Positions 56,921 to 64,000 of a stretch of 64,000 nucleotides of DNA are shown here, piece by piece. Every line of letters starts with the position of its first letter. Position 1 is the stretch's first letter. Below the pieces are notes generated by a model. It worked only from the letters and a program-made list of their open reading frames with translations. It ran no database searches and was not told the DNA's origin. Source of the stretch: Pocillopora verrucosa (Eukaryota > Cnidaria > Anthozoa > Scleractinia > Pocilloporidae); the NCBI RefSeq assembly GCF_036669915.1, contig NC_089313.1:10556011-10620010 (forward strand), written 5' to 3'. Made by a program: the position numbers and the translations under genes.

Positions 56921-57154
56921 ATGAAAGGTAAACTGAAAAATACGAAGAGCATTGTCCAGGTGAAAAAAACAGGGATTGTCTCGGAAAATGTATCATCGGC
57001 ATTAAGCTGCACGAAGACAAAACCAATGCGAACCTTAAATAGAGTGCAGAGAACTGACACACGCAAACGAAGTAAGAAGTTAACGCGCTCACAGTTAACG
57101 GACCTGTTTACGAAAAAGCGTTTCCCTTTTGGTCATAATAAACCAATAAAATAA
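56921..57154 (+). CDS. Possible single-exon small basic protein, 77 aa
   Basis: An uninterrupted frame from ATG to TAA encodes 77 residues, very rich in Lys, Arg and Thr (for example TDTRKRSKKLTRSQ, ending FPFGHNKPIK), with almost no acidic residues. No family is recognised. Supporting points: a purine-poor but clean start, three CCAAT-type motifs in the 200 bases upstream (near 56728, 56761 and 56818, the last inverted), and two AATAAA hexamers overlapping the last codons (about 57137-57151). Against: no homology evidence, and the frame is short enough to be chance. It lies between two convergent genes. It could also be an exon of a larger gene. The 300 bases after it, up to the end of the oxygenase gene, hold nothing recognisable. 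Confidence 0.35.
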   Translation: MKGKLKNTKSIVQVKKTGIVSENVSSALSCTKTKPMRTLNRVQRTDTRKRSKKLTRSQLTDLFTKKRFPFGHNKPIK

Positions 57155-57456
57155 CCCGTAAAATGAGCGACAGACTAACAAATGAATCAGGGCCCTTCAA
57201 CTGAGTTGGTTTTCAGTTGACGGCCCATCGGAATAAGCTGATTAATTAATGAAGACACGAACTTATTGTGAATTAAAAAAAAAAGATTAGGAAACCAGCC
57301 TCGAGCTCGTCAAAACATCAGTGATGAGGCGTCATTGATTCAGTGTTGTTTGTCAAGGGTCAATCCCAAAGCAAAGGATATGCAAAACCAGCGCAATTAT
57401 CGATTTTTCTTCTTTACTTGACCAGACTTAGGCCATGCATAACATTAATTAACGAC

Positions 57457-60400
57457 TTAAACTTCCTTCCCATATGATTTCTGAAACTTATTAAACACAT
57501 AATCCCCAAACTTAAAGGGCTCATGAAGCGACAGCGCAGTTTGTGCAGTTCCACCGGGGTTTTCAGGGCAACGGTCTGAGGCCAAAACGTCATCAAGAGA
57601 CTCGATGATGCAGTCAAGACCCGGTTGGAAAAAGAAAGGTGCTGATGTTCGATGATTTTTTGTCGAATTTCTGACCCGGTGCACTGTAGCACGGAATTTT
57701 CCCCTGGTCCAGGCCTCTATAACGTCACCAATGTTGACCACAAATGTTCCTACAACAATGAATGACTGAATGGGTAAATATATATGGAAAATCAAGCCTC
57801 AACACCATAAGGCTATGCCCGTGGCTCTTTCTGCCAGAACTTATCGTGTTCTTAGCAGCATAAAGCAATACAGCATAAAGCATCTGATCTGCATTCCACG
57901 CAGACTATTTGCATAGTTTCGTGTAATTGTGTTACGATTACTAGGTTTATCCTTTTGAGGATACATTAACGGAATAATTTTAAAATTAATTAATAATCTC
58001 AGAAACGTTATTATGAAACATTACATTTGTGAATACCATTGGATGCAATCGGCATTTCGCGCAGAATGTTTTACATAGTTTCGTGAAAATACATGTCTCC
58101 ATTGCGTAAACGTTATATAGAAAGGACGCGAAAAATATTGTAACAAGTAGAGGGAGAGATCAGAACTACGATTGTTTGAAGAAGTGAAGTTTGAACTGTA
58201 TTTAACCGGGAACTGAAGGACTGGTGGATACAAATTGTACGTATTATCGTTTTGCCCTCGCAAACGTACACTATTGTAATATTTTTTCATATAATTTTTG
58301 TAATTTCAGTTGACTATATATACACATACACACACACACACATATATATATGTTCGACCAGATCGGATATCGTGCAAATAAATTTTCGAATCCTTGATCG
58401 CCGTGTTTGATCTTCAACTCTACCTGTGTCTCACGCGTAGGTGCAGAACAGCATCTCCACTGAGAGGCAATATGAGAGAAATTTGTCTTTTCTAATAACA
58501 CACTGACTAAAACCTGGGCTTGAATCCGGAAACTTCAAATTCATTCTACTGCGCTGAGCATTGTCTCCCCAGATGAACAGATTAATACAAGATAAACAAA
58601 TGATTGAATCTTCTATGTCACTATTAACATCAAATAAGCAAGTGCACGAGTAAATAAATGGTTCATCTACCTGTAATGGGAGGAATATCAATCCAGTCTC
58701 CACATTTTGTCTTGACTTGCAGACCTCCTACGCTATCCTGCATCAATAAAGTGAGCACTCCATAATCTGTGTGAGGTCCAACCCCCCATGAGTCTGAGTC
58801 TCCAGGGACGGGTGGGTAATGCCATAGAGCCATCATTGGAAAAGCTGGGTTGAATTTGTCATGGAAGTAATCGTCATTTAGTTCAAGACAAAGAGCGAGA
58901 CCTTTCATCAAAGCATGTCTAAGTAAGGTTGAAATAAAAAAAAGATTAGTTTATTGGGGCAAGTTAGAAAATTTTAACAAGTAAATTAACTAATAAATTT
59001 GTCGACACACGAGCAGAGTAAGACAGAGATCATTTGTCCAGTACCAGCCCTCAAGGAGAAATGGAGAATAAGTCTAACTAGCGTACTTACCCTACCGAGG
59101 ACATCTTGTCCATGTAATCATTGATAGTTGTGGCAAATCCTGGTAATTGTTTGTTGTCCGGGAACTGATTAGGTCCCATCATAGGTTCCAAGGCTGTTGT
59201 ATCAGCGTCATGTGAGCCAGGGTCTGGGCCAAAATAAATTCCTTCCTTCATATCGATTTTGCTTGCTGTCTTCTCAGAACCTTTTAATAATAATACATTT
59301 ATGATTACAATAAAGTAAAAACAGTAACAATCATAATTCAAGGCTGATCAGACTGAAATTTTTAGTAATTACCATGAATAGAAATGTGGCATTGATTCTG
59401 GTATAAATGTATTTGAATGTGAATCTTTCTTTGCCTTCCACGTTTTTGTTTATTGAAAATTTAATTAAAAATTGTTCGTTGGACCGATGGATCAAAGGGT
59501 CGAAATTTAAGCTAGGACCCGCAGGCATCTTTGAGTTAGGATATATGCGTATCATAATGCACCACATAGTCAAGACGCTATGTCACGACTAATTTCAGTG
59601 TTTTTCATACAGAATACAGAATTAGTGTCATATCTGATGAATTGGTAAGGAAAAATTTTAGCTATTGAGAAAAAAATGACTGATATAAATACTTATCCGA
59701 ACCATTAAGCGGAGCGCCTGATGTTTTTTTTAACAGGTCCAATCAGTAAATAAGATATTCTAAGCATGTTTGCGACTCGCTTGCAGTTTATTTCGTAGGA
59801 AAAGAGAAGTTTCAAAAGTATCATTTTGATTCTCAGGCTTGCGTTCGTTTTAAGACAAATAGTCATAAATGGCTGTACCGACTGAGGTCCATCAAATAAG
59901 AACCAAATTTTCTCTGTTTGATGAATTACCCTTCTTTCTTGAGTATGGATAATCCACTCCGAAGCTCCGCTATTAGGGGAAGTATCCACTTACGAGTGTT
60001 TATTCCACAGGGGAGGTCGATGTAATTCTGTGGCGACTTATTGAAACTTCTAATTACGAGCACACTGGTATTTAATACTATTTCTATTGTCATTTTTAAT
60101 ATGCAACTAAAGTACCTAGTTGAATGTATCCACGATATGCAGGACTTTTCTTCAAGTTGATGTTTAATTTCTCGTCCATTGGCAGGTTAAAAAACTCTTT
60201 ACTGCATTTTATTAAATCAGCCATCAAGGATGTGTCCACTCCGTGACCAGTGATATAGAAACAAGAAATATCCTCACAGGCCCCCTTGATTTGAGCTATA
60301 ACTTCGTGTATGTCCTCAGATACTCCTGGGTAGAGAATCAAATCTGTTAGAGGTTCAAAATACGATACTTTTCAGCACGATATATGCCTCTTTTGTAGAA

Positions 60401-61139
60401 GCTATAGTTGACACTCATTTAGATTTTATAATAATATGTTAATTTCGACTTCTTTTAGCGGCCTATTGATTGAAAACTAATTCTGAAAAGTACTTGAAAA
60501 AGCTAGCTTTAATTAAGTAATTATTGCGCGTTAATAACAGTAAAAAATAACAGGAGCCCAAGCTATTAAGTTAATGTATGACCGAAATGTGTTCTACTCG
60601 ATGGATTTCCTTCAAATCCTCTGATTATGATCGACAGTAGATGATAAGCTTTTGAAGGCAAAAAAAACCAACAAAGATTGAAAGGATGAACATGATGACA
60701 AATAAAACATGGTTACAATGGAAACTTTGATCAGCGCTTTATCTGTGGTTGCAAACATTATCTAATCTTCGTCGGTGTAATTTCCTTTGAGGTATATAAA
60801 AAAAAAAGGTGAACATGAAATTTGTTGTCTCAAGTGTAAATATTCCTGTCACAGTCATTGTATCGCAGATAGGGGTCTTAAATGCTAGATTAGGATATTT
60901 TACCATTTCTAGAATGGCATCAGCAGGCCACAAATATCAACTACGATTTTTCAACTTAACCAAATCATCACTCTGATAAATGCTGTGCCTTCGTATGTTC
61001 GGTATGTTATAAAAAGTCAGCGACAGATTTTCACACAAATGAAAAAAAAATTGCGAATCATTGAAGCGTTTATCTAAACGACGATGCACTTACCATAACC
61101 GCTAATCAGAGGCGAGATATCTATTTGAGGAATTTCCAT
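57457..61139 (-). CDS. Fe(II)/2-oxoglutarate oxygenase, isopenicillin-N-synthase-like
   Basis: Five exons on the minus strand: 61139-61094, 60325-60116, 59280-59091, 58918-58671, 57749-57457 (TAA). 987 nt, 328 aa, with matching phases and GT-AG introns; the length is usual for this class. The N-terminal DIOX_N-type domain begins IPQIDISPLISG and contains FYITGHGV and FFNLPMDEK. The C-terminal double-stranded beta-helix has GVGPHTDYGVLTLL with iron ligands H198 and D200, the distal ligand H255 in ATVHRV, and R265/S267 of RTSAPFF, the Arg-x-Ser 2-oxoglutarate site. All active-site residues are present, so an active enzyme is expected, probably cytosolic since no signal peptide is seen. Substrate is unknown: relatives include plant ACC oxidase and flavonoid oxygenases and fungal/bacterial IPNS-like enzymes. 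The family is patchy in animals and absent from vertebrates as far as I know. Confidence 0.93.
58315..58351. repeat. (CA)n/(TA)n microsatellite in oxygenase intron 4
   Basis: A TATATA stretch, ten or so CA dinucleotides and a second TATATA stretch in succession. Likely length-polymorphic. Confidence 0.85.
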
Positions 61140-64000
61140 AGTTCAGTGACAGCGAAACTTGGGACCTTGAATTTTCTTAAGGTCGAAATGATTAAATCTT
61201 AGTTTTTCGGCTCATAAAAAGACCTCTCTGACGTCATAGTAGGGGGGGTTTACTTAGTTCCCAGGGCTCAATCTATAATCAAAATGGCGCAGAACAATAA
61301 CAAACGGTTTCTATAGTGATTGAAACCAAGGTTGTGGTTGGTTGATTTAAACTAAAATTTTGAATGTGATTGGCTTATTGAACTGTCTAATAAAAATCAT
61401 CCGATACACAACTGTCCGACGACAACGTTGCAAGTGAATTAGTGGATAATAGGAGTTTTTTTAAACCAATTACAATCGAAAAAAGTGTAATTTTTTATTA
61501 TTAATATGTTTAAAACAATATGTTCATGACATCAAAGTGTGGTCTGTTTCAGATCAGTATTAATCAGCCGTAGCAGCTGTCGAAGTTACTTGCCAATGCC
61601 CCCTTAATGACAAATTCGAGTCTAACACAGGCTTTTCCAGATTGGATTAACGTTAAATCCCGTGAAATGCCCCGCCATTGACCGGAAGTGTTAAACTTTC
61701 TGTCCTGTAACATCACACTATTAATTGCGTGTTTAAACTTCGGCATGACGCCGTTATTTTCCTGGCCCTGTCCTTATTGTCGGGAGGGTGGGGATCTTCA
61801 CTGACTAGCAGTAACTATGCAATACGGTTTTTAAAAATATGATTTGCGTTTACGAGCCTTAGTGAGACTTTTATTTGCGTTTCGTTTCGTGCGCATTGAT
61901 AAACAAATCGTTTTAAATAATTAGTTTTTAAAAAACTGAAACGTCTCGTAATTGTAACTCGTGTCAGATGAACTTTCCGGGTTTTCTTACAGGAAATTCG
62001 TTGTAAATGTCTCATGAGAAGCCTGGACCACATGTCTGTATCGCGTTGGTGTCCATTGTGAGGAACTGTCCTGTCAAAGACAGATATTCAGCCCCCGTCT
62101 TTTTGGGGCCTAAGCTAGGGTGCCTCATCAAGCTATTTGACACCAGACAAAGGACTTTCTTTAGACCTCACTAAGACAGGAGTTCTGCAAAAAAACGAAA
62201 TATTATTGCACGAAAGACTCGCTGGTTCTGTCTTTCTCTCGTTACATTGGAAATAGAGAGCTGACGCCAGGACGATTAAAAAGAAGCTTCCTTTCGTCTA
62301 TGGAATAATTCCATGGGAAAGCATTGTTTATATCAGAGGTAGAGACGTGATTGATCTGCTGTCGGGGTCCTCTTTTTTAACATGTGGATACACGAAGCGA
62401 AGAAACAAGCTTTTAAGAGGGCTCCGATATGCAAGTGAGTCACTCACTTACAAAAAGGTGTAGACACTGTTGACTGATACTGAGGTAATTACTCGCCCCC
62501 AACTCGCCCGAGTCTGACGTCATAATCACGGAACTAACTTATCGTGAACATTAGCGGCTCTGGAGAAAATAACTTCCTGTGCGAAATTCTGTCGATAAAT
62601 GCAGGATATCATTTTGGATGGTTACCATCATTCTGGATTTCTGCGTGACCTCCTGGAAGCTTTCGAGCAAAGTCACGAAGTGAGACCGAAAAAACCTCCA
62701 GAACTTTTTGGATTTTTTTCAGTCACTTTAATATTTTACAAAGCAAGTTTTGCAACATGACTTCTATTTGCAAGTTCACAAACATGTTTCTACTCTAGAA
62801 TATTTTATCCACAAGTTGGCCAAAGGTATTCTTTGATCAGAATACGCAATAATTTGCAACAAAATACGTCAATTCTTAATTTACTGCTCCAGGATGTTTG
62901 GAAACAACTTTTGGAGGTATCCCCGATGCAGAAATGTGTGGGTAAGGCGCTCAACCCCAACACTTTACTCATGAAAAAAAAGGAATGCAGTTTACAACTT
63001 TATTTCATTTCTTCATTCTATCTCTACTTCTGATTACACACTTTTTTCAACATGTGCGAATACCTCAGATTCACTTCGTTTAGATTTAGATAAGATTTCC
63101 ATCATGAGTTACTATCCTCAAGTATCAGTTTCCAATAGTAACCAAACAAAAAGTCAATGCACCTTTTCTACAAAGATGCTGTTAAATGGAAGCTCTTAGA
63201 ATACTTCTTAAAAGACATAAACACTCCCTCTTGGTCTTGGTATTGAAGAGCAGAAACTGTTCAAAAATTATTTGTGTTGGTTTTTGAGAGGATAAAAACT
63301 ATTAATTAAAACAACATCAGTGAAAAAATAAACTGAGAAGGAACAATGATTTATAGACTGCCAATGAACTGAGTAATATTCATGTAGGTTTACCATCCAC
63401 AGAAGAAGTACAATTACTCTCATTTCATCCCAACTTGACACTTCAAGATTAAGACCAAAAGGGTGTAAAAAAATTTCACCAATTTCATAAGTGAAGGTTG
63501 CAAAGGTGCTCTGTTAATCGTTGTCCTTTTATCTTACACACGAAACTCTTGGATTTACAAAAATAAACAATATCAAGAAAAAATTATTCAGTAAATACCA
63601 TCCATGCCTCTCTTCACTAAATTATGAATTCTGATGTAAATCATAAGAAAAACTAATTCCTAACTAACTTCAAATACTGTAGTTGAAAAAAATATTTTTA
63701 AAGCTTTCCTTGAACTTGTGTTTTGAACCAACATTTACTAAATTCAGTTGCTTTTCAGGCTTTAGGCTAACCAATCAAATGTCCAGACACCTGTGATAAA
63801 TAAATTCTGTGAATAATATGACTGTTAGAAAACAGTAAATTTAAACTAAAAATCAATTTCAAAATTAAAAATAAAACAGGAAGCTGAGTAACTTATGATT
63901 AAAATGACTTAAGAAAATAAAAATTTGTATGCCTTTTTTTTGTAATCTGATTGAACTAAATGTTCTTGATTAAATGCCGTGTCTTCAAGTCCTGTATAGA
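61140..64000. other. Oxygenase 5' region and gene-poor right end
   Basis: The first 150 bases hold the oxygenase leader and promoter, including a perfect CRE-like octamer and, at 61277-61290, CAAAATGGCGCAG, which fits a YY1 site. The latter also contains a plus-strand ATG that stops after ten codons. From there to the right edge I see no recognisable exon on either strand, only AT-rich DNA, increasingly so after 63,000. Confidence 0.5.
61229..61236. promoter_or_regulatory. CRE-like TGACGTCA upstream of the oxygenase
   Basis: The perfect palindromic CREB/ATF octamer TGACGTCA lies 90 bases upstream of the oxygenase ATG, a usual position for such a site. A second copy occurs at 62515-62522. Function is inferred from the motif alone. 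Confidence 0.35.

Noticed and set aside
61277..61306. Plus-strand ATGGCGCAG in a good initiation context
   Set aside because: The frame stops after ten codons and no convincing donor leads to a further exon; better explained as a YY1-like promoter motif.
62833..63033. 66-codon plus-strand frame near the right edge
   Set aside because: AT-rich, hydrophobic tail typical of random frames; no similarity or splice context.

Overview
The window is animal nuclear DNA. It is AT-rich, its genes have many exons with GT-AG introns, and short non-autonomous transposons and tRNA-derived repeats are scattered through introns and intergenic DNA. Protein similarity to vertebrate orthologues, together with repeat families I recall from stony corals (from memory, not searched), suggests a hexacorallian cnidarian, probably a scleractinian coral. 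No prokaryotic, viral or CRISPR features were seen.

Layout, left to right. (1) 776-8635 (+): the 3' five exons of a STYXL1-type pseudophosphatase; earlier exons lie off the left edge. (2) 10428-19808 (+): complete mitochondrial malate dehydrogenase (MDH2), 14 exons, 339 aa. (3) 21464-32360 (+): complete eIF4E-transporter (4E-T/EIF4ENIF1), 14 coding exons, about 1259 aa. (4) 37594-46237 (+): complete Nemo-like kinase (NLK), 14 exons, 426 aa with a short N-terminus. (5) 51526 or 52078 to 55789 (+): a seven-repeat WD40 protein of 322-392 aa, followed by a 75-codon in-frame open extension after its TAG stop. (6) 56921-57154 (+): a possible single-exon gene for a small basic protein. (7) 57457-61139 (-): complete Fe(II)/2-oxoglutarate oxygenase of the isopenicillin-N-synthase-like class, five exons, 328 aa. 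The last 2.8 kb has no recognisable gene.

I built the exon models by reading reading-frame continuity, splice sites and family similarity. In every multi-exon model the phases add up across all junctions. The genes do not form a pathway. They are ordinary neighbours: mitochondrial metabolism (MDH2), mRNA repression in P-bodies (4E-T), Wnt/MAPK-type signalling (NLK), a pseudophosphatase, a WD40 scaffold and a small-molecule oxygenase. The more unusual points are the conserved loss of the catalytic Cys in the STYXL1 homologue, the IPNS-like oxygenase in an animal, the open frame after the WD40 stop codon, a hairpin element carrying a pol III B-box in an MDH2 intron, and several copies each of two hairpin/MITE families.
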